Shown here piece by piece: positions 33,158 through 41,517 of a DNA stretch of 64,000 bases; position 1 is the first letter of the stretch; each line of letters begins with the position of its first letter. The stretch is from the NCBI GenBank assembly GCA_018969295.1, contig JAGWYN010000019.1, positions 1 through 64,000 on the forward strand, read 5' to 3'. Under the pieces are notes generated by a model, which saw only the letters and a list, made by a program, of their open reading frames with translations, was not told where the DNA came from and made no database searches. Source of the DNA: Chloroflexota bacterium. Lineage in GTDB: Bacteria > Chloroflexota > Anaerolineae > Caldilineales > Caldilineaceae. Position numbers and translations under genes: made by a program.

Positions 33158-34105
33158 TTACTGTGTGAATTCAAGCAAACAACTGCCCCAAGAAAATCCG
33201 ACGCCAAATCCACTCAAGAGAACTCTTGTGTGCTGTTTTTGACGCAGCGGTTCTTGCAAAAGCAGCGGAATAGAAGATGAAACCGTATTGCCGTAGCTTT
33301 GTATCGCAAAGGGCGCTTTTTCTGCAGGAATCGCCAACGTTTTTTGGATATATTCAACAACTTTTTTGGATCCCTGATGCAGCAAAAACAGATCGATGTC
33401 GGCCAGGGTGAGCTGATTTCGTGTCAACACGTTTTGAATGCTTTTGGGAGCTTCCCGAACAGCATGGGTGAAGACTTCACGCCCATCCATCGTCAGCGTA
33501 TCCTGGCATCGGAGGCACGTGTAGCTGTTCGGTGCTGTTCCAAAATCGGCATCCAGGAGCTGATAGCCTGCTCCTCCTCTGGCCAGGTAGGAAACTGAAG
33601 CTGCGTCGCCAAAGAGCAATGCTGTATCTTTGTCGTGCGGGTCGACAATGTTGGAGTAGGGATCACAGGTGAACAGCAGCGCGTGATCGAAGTGCAACCG
33701 TTCCATCAGGGCCGTACAGATGGTGAGGGCGTGGGTGTAGCCGGCGCATCCCTGACCGATATCAAAGGTCATACAGCTTTTATTCACCCCTAGTTTCTGA
33801 TGTACGATGGCGGCTGTGTAAGGAATTTTCATATCGGGATTCTGGGTAACAACCGCGACCAGTTGGATCTGTTGCAGGTCGACGGGCTGCTCTCCTTGCA
33901 ACGATTGGAACGCGCTGAGGCAGAGATCGCTGGTCGTTTCCTCTTCTTTTTTCACAGCTCTTTCCACCACGCCCAGTTTTTCTTCCAAAAAAAAACGTGT
34001 CACTCCAAATTTTTCTGTGCAGGCAAGATTTGACGCGCGCCCGCTGGGCAGGTAGACACCAATCGACTGCAAGTTGACAGTAGAGGCAGATATTTTTTCG
34101 CGCAA
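33158..34105 (-). CDS. beta-ketoacyl-ACP synthase III-like (FabH-like) condensing enzyme
   Basis: A thiolase-fold enzyme of about 315 residues. The catalytic triad is present: Cys120 in DIGQGCAGYTH, His243 in LLHQGSKK and Asn273 in QSYGNTVSSS. With all three, true decarboxylative condensation is possible; KASIII-like acyltransferases of antibiotic pathways often differ at the Asn. The start is probably the TTG at 34105, with GAGGAGAG seven bases upstream; the TTG at 34120 would overlap the previous stop. It sits between the MDR reductase and the free ACP and may build a starter or attach an acyl group. Confidence 0.88.
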   Translation of the reverse strand: MREKISASTVNLQSIGVYLPSGRASNLACTEKFGVTRFFLEEKLGVVERAVKKEEETTSDLCLSAFQSLQGEQPVDLQQIQLVAVVTQNPDMKIPYTAAIVHQKLGVNKSCMTFDIGQGCAGYTHALTICTALMERLHFDHALLFTCDPYSNIVDPHDKDTALLFGDAASVSYLARGGAGYQLLDADFGTAPNSYTCLRCQDTLTMDGREVFTHAVREAPKSIQNVLTRNQLTLADIDLFLLHQGSKKVVEYIQKTLAIPAEKAPFAIQSYGNTVSSSIPLLLQEPLRQKQHTRVLLSGFGVGFSWGSCLLEFTQ

Positions 34106-34116
34106 CGGATCTCTCC

Positions 34117-35223
34117 TCAAGAATTGATAGAAAAAATGGGAAAGTACGTGTCCAGTCGACCGGCGGCATAATCTTCGACCAGGCAGGGAATTTCTTCCCA
34201 GGTGTAGATCTTCTCATTCGCAGCCAGGGACGGCATCCACTGCTGTTGCTGTGCGAAAGCGACAGCCTCAAGGCCTTCGGCATAGGAAGCGTAGTGGGTA
34301 TGGACGTACAGGTGTCGGTTGATGCACTCCATGGCGCGGGAAATGGGCAGGACAGCCCCATGTTTCCAGCCAGATGTCGCGATGACTCCCTGTCGAGCCA
34401 GTGCTTTGACGGTCAGCTTATAGACGGGTGTACCGATGTTGTCGATGAAAATGTCTACGCCTTTGCCGTCCGTTTGGCTGTAAACGAGATCGAGGAGTTT
34501 TTTTTCAAAGGCCATGTTGTCCAATCCACTGCGATCGATCGGGATGATTCCCAATTGCTGCAGGAGCGCCAATCGTTCTGGGGTGGAGGCCACCATCGCC
34601 GCCTGGCACCCCATCTGTTGGGCCAAGGTCACTTCGGCCAGAGACACCCCACCGCCCCAGGCACAGACAAACACATCCTGCGGCTCTGTATGTTTCATCT
34701 GGGTTCGCCAGCAACCATACGCCACTTGCCAGTTGGCATAGGCGGTAATGTACCGCAGCGAAAAAGCCGCCCATTGGGGCAAAGAAAATCGCGGGTCTTC
34801 TGGAATGGGAATGACCTGCTGCATGTGCAATTTTATTCGCCTGGCCAACACGCCCATCGTCCGCGGCGCATCATAGCCCAAAATTTTTATTGGATAGCCA
34901 GCTTCATCCCAGATGCCATTGCAAAAGAGCAGGCAGTGATCGCCGGCTTTGAGATGGTGAACGGCTTCGCCGGTTTTGAGGATTCTGACCACACCTGCGT
35001 TGCCGATCACCACCTTTTCTTCCTGGCGTGCCATGCAAATATCGATTGGGTTTCGCTGGATGGCATGGGTCATATTTCCTTCCCAACAACCATACAGGGG
35101 TTCTGCCAGAACCTCTTCTGCCGAAATATCAGAAAGGGTCACAGTGTCTCTGACCAGTTGCCCTGCTTCACTGCGTCCACGTCCGCTGGGTAAAACCCAT
35201 GCCTCTGTTGTAAATTTTCCCAC
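34117..35223 (-). CDS. MDR-family (zinc-type alcohol dehydrogenase/quinone reductase-like) oxidoreductase
   Basis: A 368-residue NAD(P)-dependent reductase. The C-terminal Rossmann half shows VCAWGGGVSLAEVTLAQQMG and, later, VDIFIDNIGTPVYKLTVKAL; the N-terminal half has the GroES-like fold (VVIGNAGVVRILKTGE, LKAGDHCLLF). Canonical zinc ligands are not obvious. The GTG at 35223 follows AAAGGA. None of the three PKS proteins has an enoylreductase domain, so this gene could supply enoyl reduction in trans, as LovC does for LovB; that is inference from position only. Confidence 0.82.
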   Translation of the reverse strand: MGKFTTEAWVLPSGRGRSEAGQLVRDTVTLSDISAEEVLAEPLYGCWEGNMTHAIQRNPIDICMARQEEKVVIGNAGVVRILKTGEAVHHLKAGDHCLLFCNGIWDEAGYPIKILGYDAPRTMGVLARRIKLHMQQVIPIPEDPRFSLPQWAAFSLRYITAYANWQVAYGCWRTQMKHTEPQDVFVCAWGGGVSLAEVTLAQQMGCQAAMVASTPERLALLQQLGIIPIDRSGLDNMAFEKKLLDLVYSQTDGKGVDIFIDNIGTPVYKLTVKALARQGVIATSGWKHGAVLPISRAMECINRHLYVHTHYASYAEGLEAVAFAQQQQWMPSLAANEKIYTWEEIPCLVEDYAAGRLDTYFPIFSINS

Positions 35224-35280
35224 CTTGTGAATCCTTTTTTAGTTTCTATGTGTTGAGCTGCAACCAGAAAGAACTCCTGT

Positions 35281-37617
35281 TCATTCCGACTGCAGCATAG
35301 GTTGTTGCTTTTCTTGCGACTGCGCCATCAAAGGCATCATGGCAACTCCCAGACTGGACAGCAGCCCCAAAATCTCAAAGACAATCGCGGCATAGATGCC
35401 AAAATTTAGAAAAAACACCCCGCCGATCAGACAAGCGCCAGGTGCAACCGCTGCGATCAGACCAAGCTGCAAATTGCGGGTAAACTTCTGGCCAATGTCA
35501 AAGAGGGTAATCAGCTGGCGCAGGCTCTGATCCATGAGGACGATCTGCGCTGTATCGGTTGCGACCGAAGTGGCGCCCCGCAGGGAAATCGAAACATTGG
35601 CTTTTTTCAACGCGATGGCATCGTTGATCCCGTCTCCCACAAAACAGACGGTTTTCCCTTCTTGCTGCAACTGTTCGACCAGCTGGGCTTTATGTTCGGG
35701 CAGCGTGTTGGCAAAGTAGCGGTCAATCCCCAAGGTCGCTGCCAGTTTTCGGGTCGGTTCTTCTTGATCGCCAGAAATGATCACGAGCGTCAACTGGCGT
35801 GCGCGCAACTGGGCGATCACTGCTTGGGCTTCTGGGCGAAGGGTCGGCTGCAATTCAAGGGCTCCGGCAAAGGTGTTTTCAACAGCCACCATGACCAAGG
35901 AATGGCCTAGGGAATGACAACGGGCTTGTTGCTGCTGAATTTCGGGGGGAATCGGAATGCCTTCCGACACCATGAAGCGGTCACTGCCGACCAAAATCCG
36001 GCGTCCATCCAGGGTCACTTGAATGCCATAGCCAATCGCGTAATGTGCATCGGCAATTTCCGGCAGCGTCAACTGTCGTGCTTGGGCTGCGTCCACAATG
36101 GCGCGGGCGATGGGGTGTGTTTGTCGGTGTTCTGCCGCTGCCGCATAGAGAAGCAATTGCTCTTCGGTGATCGTTCCAGAGGGGTGCAGTGCAATGACAT
36201 GGGGCTGTTCGAGGGTCAATGTACCGGTTTTATCAAAGACAACGGTATCGACAGTGTTCAATAACTCCAACGAACGGCCATCTTTGATCAAGACGCCAGC
36301 ATGAGAAGCCAGGTTGAGAAAGTTGAGCATGGCAATCGGGGAAGCGATTTTGAGAGTCATCCCAATATTGCTGGCCAACACAGCAGTAGCCCCTGCCGCA
36401 CCGACCAGCGGCAGGGCAAGACCGCTCAACAGCAACAGGGGAAGTGTGGATCGGTTGGCAAGGGCAACCCCTTTGGCTTCGAGTTGTTGCTGATAACTCG
36501 CGGTGCGGTTGAGGATCTCACCAATTTGGGCCGCCAGACTTGCCTCGCCTGCCTTTTCAACCTGCAGAAAAATGCGTCCGGTCAGGACAAAGGTTGCTGC
36601 ATAGACCGGGTCCCCGACACTTTTTTCTACGGGTTGGGCTTCGCCCGTCAGCATGTGTTGGTCGATCGAGGCCATGCCCTGGAGGATCACGCCGTCTGCT
36701 GGCACCATCTGTCCGGCTTGGACAACGAGGATGGTGCCAGCGTTCAGATCGGCGAAGGGCATTTCTACCTCAATGCCGTCCAGCAGAGCCCAAACCGTGC
36801 GCGGCTGTTGGCCAAAGACACTGACCAATTTTTGACGGGACCGATCGTAGGTGATCATCACCAACTTTTCACTGACATAATAGATGACTTCGGCGACACC
36901 GGCTGCGCCAAAAAAGCCGTTGAGCAAGACCCCAGTGATATAAAAAGAGGCAAGCAGGGTAGGGCGCAAGCGATGTTTATGCACCAAAGATGTGTAGGCA
37001 TGCTGGTAGATCGGGATCGACAGATAGAGAACGGCACCGGCACTGACCAGGAGCAACGGTGGAAAGAAAAGTGTCCCCAAACCGGCCGATCCGAGTGCCC
37101 CAAGCGCCAACGCCAAATTTCGGTTCACGGCTCTTTCTTCGGGGGTGATCTCTAGGCTGCTGTTGTGCTCATTCATCACCCGGATCTGTTGGGAGCGCGT
37201 CTGGCCGAAGAGCGGATCGATATGTTGCAGAACAAATTGTTGCCACTCTTCGTCCAGGGCCATCCACTGTGTCTTCAGGGATGCAGGAAGGTGCAGAGGG
37301 GCATCGGGGAGTGGGGGGCGGTGTGCATCGCCAAAGTGCTGGACCTTCTGGGTGAGTTCTGCCAGCCACGTTGTGGTCTCTGTATAGACTGTGGCGGGAG
37401 TGCGTGGGGCCGTCTGAGGATTCCAGGCCGCCCAAGTTTTTGGCAACGGGGCTGACAAGGCTGCGCCGGGTCTGGCCGGAGCTGTCGTGGAGGCGAAGGG
37501 GGGGGGCTTCACCGCAGCGTCGGTCAACAGCCTCATCAGCGTTCTGTTTTTGCCCCGTTGTTTGGTATTCAGCGCTGTAGGCTGCAGCCCTGCATCGGCC
37601 AGCTTGTTCCAAAACAT
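35281..37617 (-). CDS. P1B-like P-type ATPase lacking the CPC motif, inside the biosynthetic operon
   Basis: A 778-residue pump. Asp462 is the phosphorylation site (DKTGTLT). TGEAQPV, the HP motif (RQTHPIARAI), the GYGIQV glycine pair and the hinge GDGINDAIAL are intact. In the membrane segment where metal pumps have CPC, it has SPI (426-428), matching SPF in the pump at 24741-26813. The N terminus is about 165 residues, Pro-rich and free of CxxC. CAGGAG precedes the ATG at 37617. Placement within a PKS-NRPS operon suggests a role in self-protection, export or ion balance linked to the product rather than ordinary metal efflux. Confidence 0.88.
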   Translation of the reverse strand: MFWNKLADAGLQPTALNTKQRGKNRTLMRLLTDAAVKPPPFASTTAPARPGAALSAPLPKTWAAWNPQTAPRTPATVYTETTTWLAELTQKVQHFGDAHRPPLPDAPLHLPASLKTQWMALDEEWQQFVLQHIDPLFGQTRSQQIRVMNEHNSSLEITPEERAVNRNLALALGALGSAGLGTLFFPPLLLVSAGAVLYLSIPIYQHAYTSLVHKHRLRPTLLASFYITGVLLNGFFGAAGVAEVIYYVSEKLVMITYDRSRQKLVSVFGQQPRTVWALLDGIEVEMPFADLNAGTILVVQAGQMVPADGVILQGMASIDQHMLTGEAQPVEKSVGDPVYAATFVLTGRIFLQVEKAGEASLAAQIGEILNRTASYQQQLEAKGVALANRSTLPLLLLSGLALPLVGAAGATAVLASNIGMTLKIASPIAMLNFLNLASHAGVLIKDGRSLELLNTVDTVVFDKTGTLTLEQPHVIALHPSGTITEEQLLLYAAAAEHRQTHPIARAIVDAAQARQLTLPEIADAHYAIGYGIQVTLDGRRILVGSDRFMVSEGIPIPPEIQQQQARCHSLGHSLVMVAVENTFAGALELQPTLRPEAQAVIAQLRARQLTLVIISGDQEEPTRKLAATLGIDRYFANTLPEHKAQLVEQLQQEGKTVCFVGDGINDAIALKKANVSISLRGATSVATDTAQIVLMDQSLRQLITLFDIGQKFTRNLQLGLIAAVAPGACLIGGVFFLNFGIYAAIVFEILGLLSSLGVAMMPLMAQSQEKQQPMLQSE

Positions 37618-37665
37618 GGAGTCTCCTGAGTTTGGGGGGCTGTATCGCTTTGTCTGTTGCACAAA

Positions 37666-39252
37666 TTATGACCCTGTATAGCGCCCTGGCGCAAGAATTT
37701 GGTTGGGGTCCAGCGCCTGTTTCAATGTTTGGAGAAAAGCGACGGTGTCATCTTGCGCGGGCGGCAGTTGTCCCATGGACTGGATGCCCAATCGATAGGG
37801 AACGTAGCCGGCTTGGAGGAGGCGGGCCAGCAGGTCATCATGGCAGGCCTGGGCGCGTGCATCTTCGCCCGCCACCGTCCGATCGTAGACGATCGCCGTG
37901 GTGATATAAATGGTGCGCGGGCTGACACACTGCAGCGCCAGGCTTGGTTCATAGCCGTGGGCAAAGACCGTTTCTTCGATCAAAGTGACGGCTGCACAGA
38001 TTTCTTGACCGTCAAACGGAATGGCAGGCGCACACCAGAGAAACCCACAGCGGTCCCGCTCTGGATCGGGCTGGGCGGGCATCGGATCTGTCTTGCGCCA
38101 GTAGGTCATGGGAAGAGCGGCCTGTGTGGGCACGCCCCGTTGCGGGTGTTGAGAATACCAGGCGAGTGCCTCATCGATGTCGATTCCTGGGATCAACGCC
38201 TGCAACGCTTCGCGGGGCAGTGCCGCCATTGTCTCGTCGAAGAAAATGAGCAAGTCGACCAGCGGTGCCAGGGCCTCGTGGATCAGTGTGCGGACGCTGT
38301 GGGCCTGTGCTGCGCTGGCTGCGTAGATGGCTCCCTCGCCAAACCAGAGCCCGGTGTCCCATTTTTGCCGCAGGTGGGCGCGGAGCGAAGGCGGCAGCGG
38401 CGTTTGCCCGATCGCTTCGGTCCAGGGGTATTGTTGGACATACGAGAAGGTGCGGTAATCGTTGTTGATGGTAAAGGTCGTCTGGATCAACCCTTGTTGC
38501 AGCAGGGGACGCAAGGCATCGACCAACAAGGGCAATTTTTCGACGTCGTGAATGGCATAGGCAAAGACTTGCAGGTGTCTGGCCTTGGGCAAGAGCCAAA
38601 ACGTCATCTCGGTGACAATCCCCAGATTGGATTGGGTAAACAGCCCATCGACGGCCGGTCCCAAGCCCCAGCGGTGCAGCCGAGTGGTTTTGGCTTGTGC
38701 AAAACGACCAAAGCCTGTGTGGATGCAGTGGCCGGTCGGCAAGACGACTTCCAAGCCACAGACGTGGGCAAAACGTTCTCCATAAGGACCTTTGCCCACA
38801 CCGCGCTCCAAGGTGTTTCCGATCAGGCTGGAATCGGGCGGGCCGCCGGTCATCCCCAGGAAGAGGTGTGAGCCTTGATCGTGCAGAAAATCATAGATCT
38901 GCTGCTGCGTGACGCCGGGTTCCACGGTGACATAGGCCAGTTCCTCGTTGTAATCGACGATCCGGTTCATCCGTCCCAGATCCAGCACGACACAGCCGTC
39001 CTGCACGGGCACGCGGGATCCGTACCCCCAGTTTTTTCCGCGGCTGATGGGATAGAGGGGGGTTTTGTAGTGATTGGCAATTCGTACACATGCTTGCACC
39101 TCGGTGGTGGTTGCTGGCTGCAGAATTGCCGGTACCTGCTGGGTTGTCGCAAAGGTCGCTGTCTGTACCTGGGCCAGGCTGGTGGGGTCGACCAGCACAT
39201 GTTCGTTGCCAAGCAACTGCCGCCAGGCCTGGAGTGCTCCTGAAAAGTCCAT
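37666..39252 (-). CDS. FAD-dependent oxidase/dehydrogenase of the vanillyl-alcohol oxidase/4-cresol dehydrogenase type
   Basis: A 528-residue flavoprotein with a PCMH-type FAD domain (about residues 30-225): ILQPATTTEVQACVRIAN, SRGKNWGYGSRVPVQDG, VVLDLGRMNRIVDYNEE and VEPGVTQQQIYDFL. This closely follows the 4-cresol dehydrogenase flavoprotein pattern. The C-terminal half forms the substrate cap and ends DPNQILAPGRY. VAO-type enzymes oxidise para-substituted phenols at the benzylic position. The neighbouring NRPS is predicted to use tyrosine, itself a para-substituted phenol, so oxidation of that unit is a coherent hypothesis. AAGGAG precedes the ATG. Confidence 0.88.
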   Translation of the reverse strand: MDFSGALQAWRQLLGNEHVLVDPTSLAQVQTATFATTQQVPAILQPATTTEVQACVRIANHYKTPLYPISRGKNWGYGSRVPVQDGCVVLDLGRMNRIVDYNEELAYVTVEPGVTQQQIYDFLHDQGSHLFLGMTGGPPDSSLIGNTLERGVGKGPYGERFAHVCGLEVVLPTGHCIHTGFGRFAQAKTTRLHRWGLGPAVDGLFTQSNLGIVTEMTFWLLPKARHLQVFAYAIHDVEKLPLLVDALRPLLQQGLIQTTFTINNDYRTFSYVQQYPWTEAIGQTPLPPSLRAHLRQKWDTGLWFGEGAIYAASAAQAHSVRTLIHEALAPLVDLLIFFDETMAALPREALQALIPGIDIDEALAWYSQHPQRGVPTQAALPMTYWRKTDPMPAQPDPERDRCGFLWCAPAIPFDGQEICAAVTLIEETVFAHGYEPSLALQCVSPRTIYITTAIVYDRTVAGEDARAQACHDDLLARLLQAGYVPYRLGIQSMGQLPPAQDDTVAFLQTLKQALDPNQILAPGRYTGS

Positions 39253-39290
39253 TTTTTACTCCTTGGTCGGTTGCATTGCAAGTTGCAAAT

Positions 39291-40151
39291 TCATTGGCGC
39301 CAGATCGACGCATGTTCCTGGACAAACTGGGCAAAGGTCCTCGGTGTCCGGCCGGTCAATTGTGCGACGATCGGCGTCGTTTCGGCAAAAACACCCCGCT
39401 CTGTCGTGCTGAAGATCGAATGAATTCCTTTTTTGGGGCCTGGAAAGCCGCCCACCTCCTCAATAAAACGGACCAACTCCTCCACCGTAGCATTCGCATA
39501 GGGGATTGGCTGGCCCGTCGCCTGGGTCAGGAGCTCTGCGATGTCGCGCAGGGTCAATACCTCGCCTCCGGTCAAGGTATATGCCTGCCCTTCATGTCCT
39601 GGTTGGGTCAGGACAACTGCTGCGACCGCTGCAATATCGCGCGCGTCTATCGGGCAGATCTGTACATCGCCGCTGGTCCAACAGAGTCGGCGTTGTTGCT
39701 GGAGCATGGTGAACAAAAATCCCTCGAGGAAAAGCTGCATAAACCAGCCAGGGCGCAGCAGGGTGTACGGAATTCCGGAGTCAACGACGGGAGTTTCCAC
39801 CTCTTCCCAGTGGCGCAGGCGTCCGTTGCTGCGAATGACCGGCATGCCGGTCACCAAGACCAGGTGCTGAAGATCTGCCTGTTGCAGAGAGGGGATCAGG
39901 CCATGAATATCCATTACGCCGCTGTCGGTGGGGACGCTGATCGCGTAGACCCGGTCCACCCCAGCAAGCGCCGGCGCGTAGGTGGCCGGATTTTCATAAT
40001 CGAAATAGACAGCGGTGACCCCGGGCTGCCCGGGGTAGCGCTGGGGTGTGCGGGTCGCCACTTTGATCGTTTCTCCACGGGCTCGCAACTCTTCGACCAG
40101 TGGCCGTCCTACGTTGCCTGTGGCACCGATGACCAAGATACTGTTTTTCAT
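39291..40151 (-). CDS. NmrA-like NAD(P)-binding reductase, copy 2
   Basis: A 286-residue atypical short-chain reductase with the N-terminal motif ILVIGATGNVGRPLVEEL and TRTPQRYPGQPGV, typical of NmrA/azoreductase-like proteins. The classical YxxxK pair is not in its usual place, as in other NmrA proteins. It follows directly (stop TGA then ATG) a paralogue of the same length class. AAGGAG lies seven bases before the ATG. It could be a tailoring reductase or a redox-sensing protein. Confidence 0.87.
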   Translation of the reverse strand: MKNSILVIGATGNVGRPLVEELRARGETIKVATRTPQRYPGQPGVTAVYFDYENPATYAPALAGVDRVYAISVPTDSGVMDIHGLIPSLQQADLQHLVLVTGMPVIRSNGRLRHWEEVETPVVDSGIPYTLLRPGWFMQLFLEGFLFTMLQQQRRLCWTSGDVQICPIDARDIAAVAAVVLTQPGHEGQAYTLTGGEVLTLRDIAELLTQATGQPIPYANATVEELVRFIEEVGGFPGPKKGIHSIFSTTERGVFAETTPIVAQLTGRTPRTFAQFVQEHASIWRQ

Positions 40152-41042
40152 TCACGCGCTCCTTGTCGACTGTGGGGAGGGTTCGGTTTGCCAAACGGCG
40201 GCATGTTCATTGGCAAAGTGAGCAAAGGTCGTGGGAGGGCGTCCGATCAGCCTCTCCACCGTCGGGTCCACCTCGGCAAAGCTGCCCTGGCGCAGAGTTT
40301 TGAATAAATAAGTTAAGTTTTTGATCGGTGTCATGGTTCCGCCCGCCGCGTTGAGCTCTGTGACCCCCAACGTTTCAAGGGGTTCGTGGTGGTATTCTAC
40401 AGAGCGGCCGGAAGCATGGGCAAGGGTGGCCGCGATCTCGGTAAAATTCAACGCTTCACCGCCGGTCAGGGTATAGGCGTGCGTGCGATGTTCCTCTGCT
40501 GTCAGCAGAGCAGCTGCGACTTCGCCGATATCGCGTGCGTCGATCAAGCTAATGCGTGCGTCTGCTGCCGGGACACAGAGCCGTCCTTGTTTGACCATCG
40601 TGGCCATGAAGCTGTCGACGAAGGCTTGCATAAACCAGTTGGGCCGCAAGAAGGTGCAAGGCACCCCGGCCTGCAGCACTGGCTGCTCCACCTCATCCCA
40701 CAGATGCAGCCCATCGCTGCGCAGAATGGGCATCGTTGTGACCAGAACAAGATGTTCTACACCGGCCCGCTGTATTTGCGCCACAAAAGGTGAAAAGGGC
40801 AACGTCACACCTGTACTGGCGGGTCCTGCAATCGCAAAGACTTGCTTGATGCCTGCGAGGGCCGGGGCAAAGCTGTCAGGCTGTTCGTAGTCAAAATAGA
40901 TCGGTGTCACGCCGGGGTGGGCTGGGTAGCGCTCCGGGTGGCGGGTTGCAGCCCTCACCAGCCGTCCTTGTTGCAGTAAGCGTTGGATCAAGACCCGCCC
41001 AATGTTGCCGGTGGCGCCGATGACCAGGATCGGTGTTTGCAT
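40152..41042 (-). CDS. NmrA-like NAD(P)-binding reductase, copy 1
   Basis: A 296-residue protein paralogous to the next gene in the operon. It shares ILVIGATGNIGRVLIQRL, ATRHPERYPAHPGV, YFDYEQPDSFAPALAG, the LVLVTTMP strand, TFLRPNWFMQ, LIDARDIGEVAAALL and AYTLTGGEAL, and ends THE same way (FAHFANEHAAVWQ). This is clear tandem duplication followed by divergence. The ATG at 41042 has no strong ribosome site and may be translated by coupling. Which intermediate it reduces is unknown. Confidence 0.87.
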   Translation of the reverse strand: MQTPILVIGATGNIGRVLIQRLLQQGRLVRAATRHPERYPAHPGVTPIYFDYEQPDSFAPALAGIKQVFAIAGPASTGVTLPFSPFVAQIQRAGVEHLVLVTTMPILRSDGLHLWDEVEQPVLQAGVPCTFLRPNWFMQAFVDSFMATMVKQGRLCVPAADARISLIDARDIGEVAAALLTAEEHRTHAYTLTGGEALNFTEIAATLAHASGRSVEYHHEPLETLGVTELNAAGGTMTPIKNLTYLFKTLRQGSFAEVDPTVERLIGRPPTTFAHFANEHAAVWQTEPSPQSTRSA

Positions 41043-41053
41043 GAGAAGGATCC

Positions 41054-41497
41054 CTATGTATCTTTCTGGGTTGCATAGGTGCCGCCAGGAAAAATGGTTA
41101 CCTCGGAACTTTGCAGCGAGTGTATGCCAAGCCGATTGCCTTCGCTGTCCAAAACCCAGGCCAGATAGCCGCGGCGACCGGTCGGTTCAATTTGTGTGGC
41201 TGGCAAGAGCACCTCTCCACCTGCGGCTACGGCGCGTGCCAGCAGCTGTTGTAGATCTTCGTCGTCGGCGTTGAGGTAAAGAAGACAACCCTCTTGTTGG
41301 CTGGGCTTGAAGACTGTCGGATCGCTTTGGGTGAGGGTTCCCAACACGCCACCGGTATCCACCAAGATGCCAATCTGGCCGCCGTGATTTTTGCGTTTGT
41401 CCTGGACAACGACTTCGATTTGAAAGAGCGCGCTGTAAAAGCGGGCAGCGCGTTCAATGTCCAGCACCGGAATTTGAAACCAACTCAGTCGTACCAT
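41054..41497 (-). CDS. VOC-superfamily (glyoxalase-like) protein
   Basis: A 147-residue VOC-fold protein. It begins VRLSWFQIPVLDIERAARFYSALF and has the second module around LLYLNADDEDLQQLLARAVAAGGEVL, ending with YLAWVLDSEGNRLGIHSL. The usual first His is Trp/Phe here and metal ligands are incomplete, so a binding or resistance role is as likely as catalysis. AAGGA precedes the ATG. Within antibiotic operons such proteins are often drug-sequestering or perform ring chemistry. It is unrelated in detail to the VOC gene at 32228. Confidence 0.85.
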   Translation of the reverse strand: MVRLSWFQIPVLDIERAARFYSALFQIEVVVQDKRKNHGGQIGILVDTGGVLGTLTQSDPTVFKPSQQEGCLLYLNADDEDLQQLLARAVAAGGEVLLPATQIEPTGRRGYLAWVLDSEGNRLGIHSLQSSEVTIFPGGTYATQKDT

Positions 41498-41517
41498 ACT
41501 CGGATTCCTTCTCCTGT

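Noticed and set aside
32836..35223. HMG-synthase beta-branching cassette
   Set aside because: A free ACP and a ketosynthase are present, but no HMG-CoA synthase-like or enoyl-CoA hydratase genes accompany them, and the synthase has an intact condensing triad.
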